A stretch of DNA of 6,779 nt, taken from positions 1 to 6,779 of the forward strand of contig JBCBSN010000245.1 in the NCBI GenBank assembly GCA_039819225.1, in the 5' to 3' direction. The notes beneath the pieces were generated by a model. The model saw nothing but the letters and a program-made list of their open reading frames with translations, did not search any database and was not told where the DNA came from. Of the stretch, positions 1-6,251 are shown in pieces. Positions within the stretch are counted from its first letter, which is position 1; every line of letters starts with the position of its first letter. This stretch comes from Ulvibacterium sp039819225. Lineage in GTDB: Bacteria > Bacteroidota > Bacteroidia > Flavobacteriales > Flavobacteriaceae. The translations under genes were made by a program, and so were the position numbers.

Positions 1-108
1 CAATGGGCCTATTGTTGTATTGAGCGGGAAAAACGGAACGTCTTTTCGTATCAAATCAAAAATCATAGCTTCTATTTTAATAACATCAAACTTAATGAAT
101 ACCTTTAG
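1..108 (+). CDS. Possible 3' end of an upstream gene, partial, unknown function
   Basis: Frame 1 is open from the window edge to TAG 106-108 and ends ...FNNIKLNEYL. I do not recognise the protein. The stop codon combines two bases of the TTA target duplication with the first base of the inserted MITE. Removing the MITE and one TTA copy regenerates a TAG at the same codon, because base 272 is also G. In that reconstruction the stop lies 20 nt before the hutH ATG, which is normal same-strand gene spacing. Against the call: the piece is short and AT-rich. Frame 2 is also open through this stretch, and a - strand frame could start at ATG 66-64 (MIFDLIRKDVPFF...) and run off the left edge, which would be a divergent gene. 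Confidence is low. Confidence 0.3.
   Translation, partial: QWAYCCIEREKRNVFSYQIKNHSFYFNNIKLNEYL
105..107. repeat. Left target-site duplication TTA
   Basis: TTA directly abuts the left inverted repeat at 108 and is matched by TTA at 269-271. A TNA duplication fits the IS1031-type IS5 family assignment. Three bases alone could match by chance; the exact position at both repeat ends is what supports it. Confidence 0.7.
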
Positions 109-268
109 AGCCCGTTTGGGAATTTGTTAATTGTTTTCTTATGCCCCTTTTTGCAGAGTACTTTGTTAAAATTTTTGTCCATGGCGCAGGCTATGCCCAA
201 AAATTTTGCCTCGTACCGTAACAAAAATGGTCTATAACAATTCCAATCACAAATTTCCAAACGGGCTC
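108..268. mobile_element. MITE-like insertion, 161 bp, IS5-family-type ends
   Basis: The ends are inverted copies of each other: GAGCCCGTTTGGGAATTTGT at 108-127 and its reverse complement at 249-268, with one mismatch in 20 (position 120 against 256). Immediately outside, TTA occurs at 105-107 and again at 269-271, as expected for a 3-bp target-site duplication. The interior has no plausible gene. The 67-codon - strand frame crossing it shows no transposase motif that I recognise. The interior is AT-rich (line 121-180 has 17 G/C in 60). Terminal inverted repeats starting GAG with a TNA duplication are typical of the IS1031 subgroup of IS5, so the element is inferred to be non-autonomous and mobilised in trans. 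It ends 24 nt before the likely hutH start. Confidence 0.8.
168..207. repeat. Internal hairpin of the MITE
   Basis: AAAATTTTTG at 168-177 is perfectly complementary to CAAAAATTTT at 198-207. The enclosed bases continue the pairing imperfectly (CATGGC at 180-185 against GCTATG at 190-195), leaving GCAG as a 4-nt loop. With the terminal repeats, the element would fold into a long cruciform or RNA hairpin, a usual MITE property. No T-run follows, so it is not called a terminator. Confidence 0.6.
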
Positions 269-271
269 TTA
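269..271. repeat. Right target-site duplication TTA
   Basis: TTA directly follows the right inverted repeat ending at 268 and pairs with the copy at 105-107. Removing 108-271 restores the inferred empty site. Confidence 0.7.
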
Positions 272-292
272 GGGAACTGAAATATAGTTGGC

Positions 293-406
293 ATGGGATC
301 CAAATCAAAACCGTTTCTTTTTGGCGAGGACCACCTTAGCGCGGGTATTGCCCTCTCCCTTGCACGCAGCAAAATGCAGGGCCTAATATCCCCGAAATTC
401 CTGTAA
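293..406 (+). pseudogene. hutH: hutH N-terminal segment ending in an in-frame TAA
   Basis: ATG 293 opens a 37-codon frame (MGSKSKPFLFGEDHLSAGIA...) that stops at TAA 404-406. This frame is the same one as the large hutH frame that follows. Its sequence looks like the usual start of histidine ammonia-lyase (LTxxxALxLARxxxxxxLSP). Counting back from the conserved YGINTGFG motif, the segment with the stop counted as one residue aligns without a gap to Pseudomonas putida HutH as I remember it. The simplest reading is a single nonsense substitution (from GAA, AAA or CAA, for example) rather than a frameshift or an unrelated small gene. With the stop ignored, hutH would be 526 aa, close to the family norm of about 500-510. 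A sequencing or assembly error is an equally possible cause. There is no strong ribosome binding site; AGGGA at 271-275 is about 17 nt from the ATG. Confidence 0.72.
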
Positions 407-442
407 AGGATCCGGACAAGTCACGAGACCGTACTGACCATC

Positions 443-1873
443 GTGGATGAAGGGCTCCCTGTCTATGGGATCAACACAGGTTTTGGCCCCCTCTGTACTA
501 CTTCTATTTCCCGGGAAGAAACCCGTCTTTTACAGGTCAACATCTTAAAAAGTCACGCGGTAGGCGTTGGCCCACCCATTGCCTCCGAGCTTTCTAAATT
601 GATGCTTATCCTTAAGCTCCACACCTTGTCCATGGGGTATTCCGGCATCGGCGAAAGTACCTTGGTACGCATGCTATGGCATTTGGAAAATGATGCCATC
701 CCCATAGTTCCTTCCCAAGGATCCGTAGGAGCCTCTGGCGATCTAGCTCCGTTGGCCCATCTCTTTTTACCCCTAATCGGTTTAGGTAAGGTGACTTTTG
801 AAGGCAAGGTTATAAGCACAAGGGAACTCCATCAAAAAACCGGACTACGTCCTTTGGAATTAGGGCCTAAGGAAGGCCTGGCCCTCATCAATGGAACGCA
901 GTTCATTACTGCCCATACCGTCCATGTCATCGAAAGACTCCATGCTTGTTTGGCCCAGGCCGATGTCATTGCCGCTATGATGATCGAAGGACTACAGGGC
1001 TCCTTGAAGCCCTTCTATGAAAAACTACATGCGCTTAGGCCCTTTAAGGGCAACATTCATGTGGCCAAACGCATCGGGAAACTTTTGCAAGGGTCAGAAA
1101 TCCTGGAGGATCATATCGACTGTGAGCGCGTACAGGATCCCTATTCCCTGCGTTGTATTCCCCAAGTGCACGGTGCTTCCCGGAATACCTGGTTGCACCT
1201 TAAGGAACTGCTTGAAATTGAATTGAACTCCGTTACGGACAACCCCGTCATCATTGATTCAGAGCTGACCATTAGTGGCGGAAATTTTCACGGGCAACCC
1301 TTGGCCATGGCCTTGGATTATGCCTGCCTGGCGGCTTCCGAAATTGGAAACATTTCGGACCGACGCATCTATTTGGCCTTGGAGGGCAACAGCCCCGGAG
1401 TACCCAAATTGCTAATGAAAGATACCGGAATCAATTCTGGCTATATGATCTTGCAGTACACGGCCGCTGCCTTGGCCAGCGAGAATAAATCGCTCTGTTT
1501 TCCGGCAAGTGCCGATAGCATTCCCACATCGTTAGGACAGGAAGATCATGTAAGTATGGGTTCCATAAGTGGCCGTAAGGCTTTACAGGTCATCGGTAAT
1601 GTTGAAAAAATCCTGGCCATAGAACTACTGACGGCCGCACAAGCTTTTGAATACAGAAAACCGTTAAAATCCGGAATCCTTTTGGACGAAGTACACAGAG
1701 CCATTCGTAAAAAAGTGGCTTTCGCCAAAGAGGATAGGGTTTTTGCCGAAGATATTGATATCGGCATTGAACTTATTCGATCCAAGGCCCTTATTGCCAT
1801 TATCGAAAACACCCGAAAAAAGAAGGCCATTTCTCTGGATACCATCTACTCCGAAGCGTTTGAGGTGTTTTAG
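443..1873 (+). CDS. hutH: Histidine ammonia-lyase, catalytic part (N-terminus cut off by a stop codon)
   Basis: Histidine ammonia-lyase (EC 4.3.1.3) removes ammonia from L-histidine to give urocanate, the first step of the pathway; it is a cytosolic homotetramer. The MIO cofactor tripeptide Ala-Ser-Gly (GSVGASGDLAPLAH) is at residues 97-99 counted from GTG 443, or 147-149 from ATG 293. Other active-site segments are present: VYGINTGFG (catalytic Tyr8), LKSHAVGVG, LINGTQ, QDPYSLRCIPQVHGA, GGNFHGQP and QEDHVSMG. The 476-aa frame lacks about 50 residues of the usual N-terminus. Those residues lie upstream in the same frame but are separated by TAA 404-406. GTG 443 is only the first possible start after that stop, has no clear ribosome binding site, and sits next to the catalytic Tyr, so it is unlikely to be the original start. 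The locus is therefore a nonsense-interrupted hutH, or an intact 293-1873 gene if the stop is an error. Confidence 0.9.
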   Translation: MDEGLPVYGINTGFGPLCTTSISREETRLLQVNILKSHAVGVGPPIASELSKLMLILKLHTLSMGYSGIGESTLVRMLWHLENDAIPIVPSQGSVGASGDLAPLAHLFLPLIGLGKVTFEGKVISTRELHQKTGLRPLELGPKEGLALINGTQFITAHTVHVIERLHACLAQADVIAAMMIEGLQGSLKPFYEKLHALRPFKGNIHVAKRIGKLLQGSEILEDHIDCERVQDPYSLRCIPQVHGASRNTWLHLKELLEIELNSVTDNPVIIDSELTISGGNFHGQPLAMALDYACLAASEIGNISDRRIYLALEGNSPGVPKLLMKDTGINSGYMILQYTAAALASENKSLCFPASADSIPTSLGQEDHVSMGSISGRKALQVIGNVEKILAIELLTAAQAFEYRKPLKSGILLDEVHRAIRKKVAFAKEDRVFAEDIDIGIELIRSKALIAIIENTRKKKAISLDTIYSEAFEVF

Positions 1874-1886
1874 CCGTTCGATGACG

Positions 1887-1913
1887 GAAGACGGGAGACA
1901 GAAGACGGGAGAC
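1887..1913. repeat. Tandem GAAGACGGGAGAC repeat
   Basis: GAAGACGGGAGAC occurs at 1887-1899 and again at 1901-1913, a 14-bp period, preceded by a related GACGGAAGAC start at 1883. The stretch begins ten bases after the hutH stop and is non-coding. I recall similar GAAGACGG/GAAGTCGG tracts between genes in Flavobacteriaceae genomes; that is memory, not a search result. Confidence 0.65.
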
Positions 1914-1933
1914 GGAGCATAACTTCTGGGGTT

Positions 1934-1960
1934 GAATTGGAATTTGGGATTTGGGATTTT
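1934..1960. repeat. Heptad ATTTGGG repeat
   Basis: Two exact ATTTGGG units (1942-1948 and 1949-1955) are flanked by degenerate units, GAATTGGA before and ATTTTGA after, giving a 7-bp period over about 27 bp. It is non-coding spacer. Its function is unknown; it may be a simple expansion of the type common between flavobacterial genes. Confidence 0.55.
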
Positions 1961-1963
1961 GAA

Positions 1964-1975
1964 CCTGCCGGCAGG
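1964..1975. repeat. Perfect palindrome CCTGCCGGCAGG
   Basis: This is a 12-bp perfect palindrome between hutH and hutI. Such G/C-rich palindromes recur between genes in several Flavobacteriia (from memory). A run of eight T lies at 1992-1999, but 16 nt separate it from the palindrome and the palindrome has no loop, so intrinsic termination is doubtful. It could still fold in the transcript and affect expression between hutH and hutI. Confidence 0.5.
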
Positions 1976-2027
1976 CTTATTTGGAATCTGATTTTTTTTA
2001 ATTTACCGAAGGCATCAAGAAAGAAAC

Positions 2028-3278
2028 ATGAATACACCAACCCTTATAGGCCCTTTTTCCCAACTACTGCCCATGACCGATCTGCCGGCCAGGGGTGCCA
2101 TTTTGGATGAACAACTGATTGTTTTAAAGGATGCGGGTATTCTTGTTAAGGGAGAAAAAATCCTATCCATTGGAAAATTCATCGACCTAAAAAATAACGC
2201 TCATTATAATTCCATCCATGAACTCCAAGGAAAACACATGGGTCTACCAGGGTTTATAGACGCCCACACCCATATTTGCTATGGAGGATCCCGTGCCCAC
2301 GACTATGCCCTGCGCAATGCTGGAAAGACCTATCTGGAAATCGCAAAGGCCGGAGGCGGGATTTGGGATACAGTTACTCAAACACGGAACGCAAGTCAAG
2401 CTGAGCTTACCAGAAATACCATAGAACGGGCCAATCGCCACCTAAAAAATGGCACCACTACCCTTGAGGTCAAAAGTGGATATGGGCTTTCGGTGCAGGA
2501 AGAAGTCAAAATGCTCCGGGCTATTAAAGAGGCCGATACAGAAACGCTTCCGGATCTAGTACCTACCTGTTTGGCCGCCCATATATCCCCAAAGGATTTC
2601 GATGGAGATGCTGCCGAATATCTCCAGGAAATGAGCACTCTCCTTTTTCCAATCCTCAAAGCCGAAAAATTGGCCCATAGGATAGATGCCTTCATTGAGG
2701 AAAGCGCTTTTTCCCCAAAGCAAATCGGTTTTTATTTTGAAAAGGCCAAATCCTTGGGGTTTGACATTACAGTACATGCAGACCAGTTTTCAACCGGAGG
2801 TAGTGAAATCGCCGTCCAATTTGAGGCCCTAAGTGCCGACCATTTGGAAGCCAGTACCCAAAAAGAAATTGATGTGTTGGCCAAGAGTACAGTAACGGCC
2901 ATGGCTTTACCTGGAGCCTCCTTGGGATTGGGCTGTTCCTTTGCCCCGGCCCGGAAACTACTGGATTCGGGCGTTGCTTTGGCCATTGCCAGTGATCACA
3001 ATCCGGGTTCCGCCCCCATGGGGAACCTATTGACCCAAGCCGCTATCCTAGGGGCCTTCCAAAAACTGACCAATGCCGAGGTCTTGGCAGGAATCACGGT
3101 TAGGGCCGCCAAGGCGTTGCAACTTCAAGACCGCGGACAACTAAAACCTGGACTACTGGCGGATTTTACCGTTTTTAATACCGACAACTATCAAGAAATC
3201 CTATATAATCAAGGTAGTATCAAACCTAGTATGGTCTGGAAGAACGGTGCCTTGGTATATGACAAACACAAGCCCTAA
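2028..3278 (+). CDS. hutI: Imidazolonepropionase
   Basis: Imidazolonepropionase (EC 3.5.2.7) hydrolyses 4-imidazolone-5-propionate to N-formimidoyl-L-glutamate, the third step of histidine breakdown. It is a cytosolic, metal-dependent amidohydrolase. The 416-aa length matches the family (about 400-415). Metal ligands are visible: H80 and H82 in IDAHTHICYGG, H250 in TVHADQF, and D323 in ASDHNPG. H185 in AAHISPKD and H272 in SADHLE match conserved active-site histidines. GGGIWDTVTQTR and EVKSGYGL are also family hallmarks. The residue after HAD is Gln253, where the Bacillus subtilis enzyme has Glu as I remember it; other Bacteroidetes probably share Gln. ATG 2028 is preceded by a purine-rich AAGAAA. 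The gene is 154 bp after hutH, behind a repeat-filled spacer, and only 2 nt before hutU, so hutI-hutU-hutG form the tight part of the operon. Confidence 0.96.
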   Translation: MNTPTLIGPFSQLLPMTDLPARGAILDEQLIVLKDAGILVKGEKILSIGKFIDLKNNAHYNSIHELQGKHMGLPGFIDAHTHICYGGSRAHDYALRNAGKTYLEIAKAGGGIWDTVTQTRNASQAELTRNTIERANRHLKNGTTTLEVKSGYGLSVQEEVKMLRAIKEADTETLPDLVPTCLAAHISPKDFDGDAAEYLQEMSTLLFPILKAEKLAHRIDAFIEESAFSPKQIGFYFEKAKSLGFDITVHADQFSTGGSEIAVQFEALSADHLEASTQKEIDVLAKSTVTAMALPGASLGLGCSFAPARKLLDSGVALAIASDHNPGSAPMGNLLTQAAILGAFQKLTNAEVLAGITVRAAKALQLQDRGQLKPGLLADFTVFNTDNYQEILYNQGSIKPSMVWKNGALVYDKHKP

Positions 3279-3280
3279 AA

Positions 3281-5284
3281 ATGACGTTTGCCGAAAAAAT
3301 ACTTCAAGGAATTCCTCCTGAACTCCCTCCGAAAACGAAATATGATCCTGATGCCAATCATGCTCCAAAACGAAAGGACATCCTAACCCTTGAAGAAAAG
3401 AAATTGGCAGTACGGAATGCTTTACGTTATTTTCCCGAAGCGTGGCATCCCGAACTTTCCCGGGAATTTGCAGAGGAACTCCGACAGTACGGGCGCATCT
3501 ATATGTTTCGTTTTAAACCGGACTACGCCATCTATGCCCGATCCATTGGGGAATACCCGGCAAAGACTCCGAAGGCAGCGGCCATAATGCTCATGATTCA
3601 GAACAATTTGGATCCGGCAGTGGCCCAACATCCCGAGGAACTCATTACCTATGGTGGAAACGGGGCCGTATTCCAAAACTGGGCACAATATCTACTCACC
3701 ATGCAGTATTTGGCCGAAATGACGGAAGAACAAACCCTCCACCTGTACTCCGGTCATCCCATGGGACTCTTTCCCTCATCTAAGGAAGCTCCACGGGTCA
3801 TTGTTACCAATGGTACAATGATTCCTAACTATTCCCGTCCGGACGATTGGGAACGATTTAATGCCCTGGGCGTTACCCAATATGGACAAATGACCGCAGG
3901 TTCCTATATGTACATTGGCCCCCAAGGTATCGTCCACGGTACGGCCATTACCGTAATGAACGCTTTTCGCAAGGTATTGCCCAAAGGGGAATCCCCTGCC
4001 GGAAAGCTATTTTTGACCGCCGGCCTTGGAGGTATGAGCGGGGCACAACCCAAAGCTGGAAGCATTGCCGGTTGTATCACGGTCTGTGCAGAGGTAAATC
4101 CAGCAGCGGCCAAAAAAAGGTACGAGCAAGGTTGGGTGGATGAGTTGATCGATGATCTTGACACCCTGGTTCGGCGGACTCGATCGGCCCAAGAACAAAA
4201 GCTGGTAATCTCCTTGGCTTTTATCGGCAATGTGGTGGATGTCTGGGAGCGTTTTGACGAGGAAAACCTGTTCGTTCATTTGGGTTCCGACCAGACTTCC
4301 TTGCATAATCCCTGGGCTGGAGGGTATTATCCGGAAGGTCTCAGCTTTGCCGAAGCGAATGACATGATGGTGCAAAATCCCGAATTATTTAAAGATAAGG
4401 TTCGGAAATCCCTTAGGCGACAGGTGGCCGCCATTAATAAACATGCCCAAAAAGGAACCTATTTTTTTGATTACGGCAATGCCTTTCTTCTGGAAGCGTC
4501 GAGGGCCGGTGCAGATGTTTTTAAGGAGAATAAAACGGAGTTTAGGTATCCTTCCTATGTGCAGGATATTTTAGGCCCCTTGTGTTTTGACTATGGTTTT
4601 GGCCCTTTCCGTTGGGTCTGTACCTCCGGAAATCCCAAAGACCTCAGAAAGACAGACGCCATCGCCCTAGCGGTGATGGAGCGGATAAAGACCCATGCCC
4701 CGCTGGAAATACAGCCGCAGTTGGAGGACAACATCCAATGGATCAAAAAAGCCGAAGAAAATCAACTGGTCGTAGGTTCACAGGCCCGTATCCTATATGC
4801 GGATGCCGAAGGAAGGATCAAAATTGCAAAAGCTTTTAACGAAGCCATAAAGAAAGGGGAGATTTCAGCACCCATAGTCCTGGGAAGGGACCATCATGAC
4901 GTAAGCGGCACGGATTCCCCTTTTCGGGAGACCAGCAATATTTATGATGGCAGCCAATTTACAGCGGATATGGCTATGCATAATGTTATTGGCGATAGCT
5001 TTCGAGGGGCTACCTGGGTCTCTCTACATAACGGTGGCGGTGTAGGCTGGGGCGAGGTTATCAATGGGGGTTTCGGCATGGTGCTCGATGGTTCGGAAAA
5101 CGCCCTAAGCAACTTACGGAATATGTTGTTCTTTGACGTAAACAATGGGATTGCCCGAAGAAGTTGGGCCCGGAACAAGGAAGCCCTTTTTGCCATCAAA
5201 AGGGAAATGCAGCGTTCCCCTCAACTCAAGGTCACCCTGCCCCATTTAGTGGAGGATACCCTTTTGGATGAACTATTTGACTAA
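3281..5284 (+). CDS. hutU: Urocanate hydratase, long form
   Basis: Urocanate hydratase (EC 4.2.1.49) adds water to urocanate using tightly bound NAD+ as an electrophile, giving 4-imidazolone-5-propionate. Visible hallmarks are YGGNGAVFQNWAQYLL at about 124-139, the dinucleotide-binding loop GLGGMSGAQPKA at 248-259, DQTSLHNPWAGGYYP at 337-351, YVQDILGPLCFDYGFGPFRW at 426-445 with catalytic-region Cys435, and the C-terminal GRDHHDVSGTDSPFRET (535-551) and LHNGGGVGWGEVINGGFG (582-599). At 667 aa it is about 110 residues longer than the common bacterial enzyme (about 555 aa) and close in size to animal UROC1 (about 676 aa). The extra length lies mainly in an N-terminal extension and a mid-protein insertion at roughly 355-420. 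ATG 3281 lies 2 nt after the hutI stop with no Shine-Dalgarno sequence, so translation is probably coupled. The frame is intact. Confidence 0.97.
   Translation: MTFAEKILQGIPPELPPKTKYDPDANHAPKRKDILTLEEKKLAVRNALRYFPEAWHPELSREFAEELRQYGRIYMFRFKPDYAIYARSIGEYPAKTPKAAAIMLMIQNNLDPAVAQHPEELITYGGNGAVFQNWAQYLLTMQYLAEMTEEQTLHLYSGHPMGLFPSSKEAPRVIVTNGTMIPNYSRPDDWERFNALGVTQYGQMTAGSYMYIGPQGIVHGTAITVMNAFRKVLPKGESPAGKLFLTAGLGGMSGAQPKAGSIAGCITVCAEVNPAAAKKRYEQGWVDELIDDLDTLVRRTRSAQEQKLVISLAFIGNVVDVWERFDEENLFVHLGSDQTSLHNPWAGGYYPEGLSFAEANDMMVQNPELFKDKVRKSLRRQVAAINKHAQKGTYFFDYGNAFLLEASRAGADVFKENKTEFRYPSYVQDILGPLCFDYGFGPFRWVCTSGNPKDLRKTDAIALAVMERIKTHAPLEIQPQLEDNIQWIKKAEENQLVVGSQARILYADAEGRIKIAKAFNEAIKKGEISAPIVLGRDHHDVSGTDSPFRETSNIYDGSQFTADMAMHNVIGDSFRGATWVSLHNGGGVGWGEVINGGFGMVLDGSENALSNLRNMLFFDVNNGIARRSWARNKEALFAIKREMQRSPQLKVTLPHLVEDTLLDELFD
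5251..5256 (+). promoter_or_regulatory. Possible Shine-Dalgarno GGAGGA for hutG
   Basis: GGAGGA lies within the hutU 3' end, 11 nt before ATG 5268 and 29 nt before ATG 5286. It is the only strong SD-like sequence next to a start in this operon and would favour the overlapping 5268 start. It may be coincidental coding sequence (GTGGAGGAT encodes Val-Glu-Asp in HutU), and Bacteroidetes often do not use SD pairing. Confidence 0.3.
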
Positions 5285-5285
5285 T

Positions 5286-6245
5286 ATGAACACCTATAAA
5301 AGCCCAAATCCCGGTATTTGGAACGGACGGACATCCGGACAAGGACTTTACTTGCACGAAATCGTCAAGTGTATAGACTTCGAAACACTTTCCTCATTCG
5401 CCTCCACGGAAAGGATTGCGCTTCTAGGTTATGCCTGCGACGAAGGGGTAAGACGGAACCAGGGGCGTATCGGTGCCGCAGAAGGCCCTGATGCCATCCG
5501 AGGGGAATTGGGAAAACTGCCCAACCCCTTAAATCCCAACACTACCTTTCTGGATATGGGGAATGTCATTTGCTTGGATGGGAATATGGAAGCCGCTCAG
5601 AACGCACTATCCCAAAAAGTGGCCCTGCTCCTGGAAAGGAAATGTTTTCCCATACTGCTCGGTGGCGGACATGACATGGCCTACGGACACTATAAGGGCA
5701 TTAAGCAATACTTGGGCAAGGATAAATCCATTGGAATCTTCAATTTTGATGCGCATTTCGATTTGCGGAACAATAAAACTGGGAACAACTCAGGAACTCC
5801 TTTTTATCAAATTGCCCAAGATTGCCGGGCGGAAGGGGAAACTTTCCCTTATTTCTGTCTAGGTATCCGAAGGGATGCCAATGACCAAGCTCTGTTCGGC
5901 ACGGCATCCGAGTTGGGGGTACACTATCTGGAAAACCGGGAGTTTTCCATAGGCAATGCCAAGCAAGTAGTCCGAAAAGTATTGGAGTTTTTGGGTGAGG
6001 TAGACCATGTGTACATTACCATTGACTTGGACGGATTTTCATCGGCCTATGCGCCCGGAGTCAGTGCCGCTTCTCCCTTGGGGTTTGCCCCATCCATTGT
6101 TCTGGAAACCCTTCAAATGATCATGGACTCCCGAAAACTGGTCAGTCTGGATCTTGCCGAAATGAACCCCAGATTTGACAGGGACAACCAAACGGCAAAG
6201 TTGGCCGCTAGTTTGGTGCATTTTGTTATGCTTTCTTCAGCTTAG
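5286..6245 (+). CDS. hutG: Formimidoylglutamase (arginase/agmatinase family)
   Basis: Formimidoylglutamase (EC 3.5.3.8) hydrolyses N-formimidoyl-L-glutamate to L-glutamate and formamide, ending this version of the hut pathway. The ureohydrolase fold is shown by the Mn-binding motifs: GGGHD (H129), FDAHFD (D155, H157, D159) and TIDLDGF (D247, D249), with numbering from ATG 5286. The C-terminal AEMNPRFDRDNQTAKLAA is typical, and 319 aa is a normal length. An arginase or agmatinase assignment is disfavoured by the hut context and by the RIGAAEGPDAIR and LDGFSSAYAPGVSA segments. The start is ambiguous. ATG 5286, 1 nt after the hutU stop, gives MNTYKSPNPGIW, like other flavobacterial HutG N-termini. 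ATG 5268 overlaps hutU by 17 nt and has GGAGGA 11 nt upstream (5251-5256), adding six residues. The gene stops inside a palindrome shared with the opposing methyltransferase gene. Confidence 0.93.
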   Translation: MNTYKSPNPGIWNGRTSGQGLYLHEIVKCIDFETLSSFASTERIALLGYACDEGVRRNQGRIGAAEGPDAIRGELGKLPNPLNPNTTFLDMGNVICLDGNMEAAQNALSQKVALLLERKCFPILLGGGHDMAYGHYKGIKQYLGKDKSIGIFNFDAHFDLRNNKTGNNSGTPFYQIAQDCRAEGETFPYFCLGIRRDANDQALFGTASELGVHYLENREFSIGNAKQVVRKVLEFLGEVDHVYITIDLDGFSSAYAPGVSAASPLGFAPSIVLETLQMIMDSRKLVSLDLAEMNPRFDRDNQTAKLAASLVHFVMLSSA

Positions 6246-6251
6246 CTAAGC
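6240..6251. repeat. 12-bp palindrome GCTTAGCTAAGC at convergent gene ends
   Basis: The perfect palindrome contains both stop codons: TAG 6243-6245 for hutG on the + strand and TAG 6248-6246 for the methyltransferase gene on the - strand. There is no base between the two genes. It lacks a loop and a following T-run on the + strand, so it is not a standard intrinsic terminator. Confidence 0.6.

Noticed and set aside
131..165. TTG (131-133) and TACTTTG (159-165) inside the MITE as an outward promoter
   Set aside because: The second box lacks one T of TAnnTTTG and the spacing is 25 bp, too weak to call.
282..289. TATAGTTG as a Bacteroidetes -7 promoter box (TAnnTTTG) for hutH
   Set aside because: It has one mismatch and sits only 3 nt before the ATG, so transcription would begin inside the coding sequence.
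105..308. 67-codon - strand frame over the MITE as a gene
   Set aside because: It runs from the hutH start region through the whole MITE, including both inverted repeats. It shows no recognisable transposase motif and stops in the target duplication.
553..819. Opposite-strand 88-codon frame within hutH
   Set aside because: It is a shadow frame over the MIO region of hutH, with no start signal or recognisable domain.
1887..1913. CRISPR-like repeat after hutH
   Set aside because: There are only two copies of a 13-bp unit in direct tandem, with no spacers.
1964..1999. CCTGCCGGCAGG plus the T8 run as an intrinsic terminator after hutH
   Set aside because: The palindrome has no loop, and 16 nt separate it from the T-run. 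It fits better as an intergenic repeat unit.
3904..4375. Opposite-strand frames of 108 and 122 codons within hutU
   Set aside because: They are shadows of the strongly conserved hutU coding sequence, with no independent motifs.
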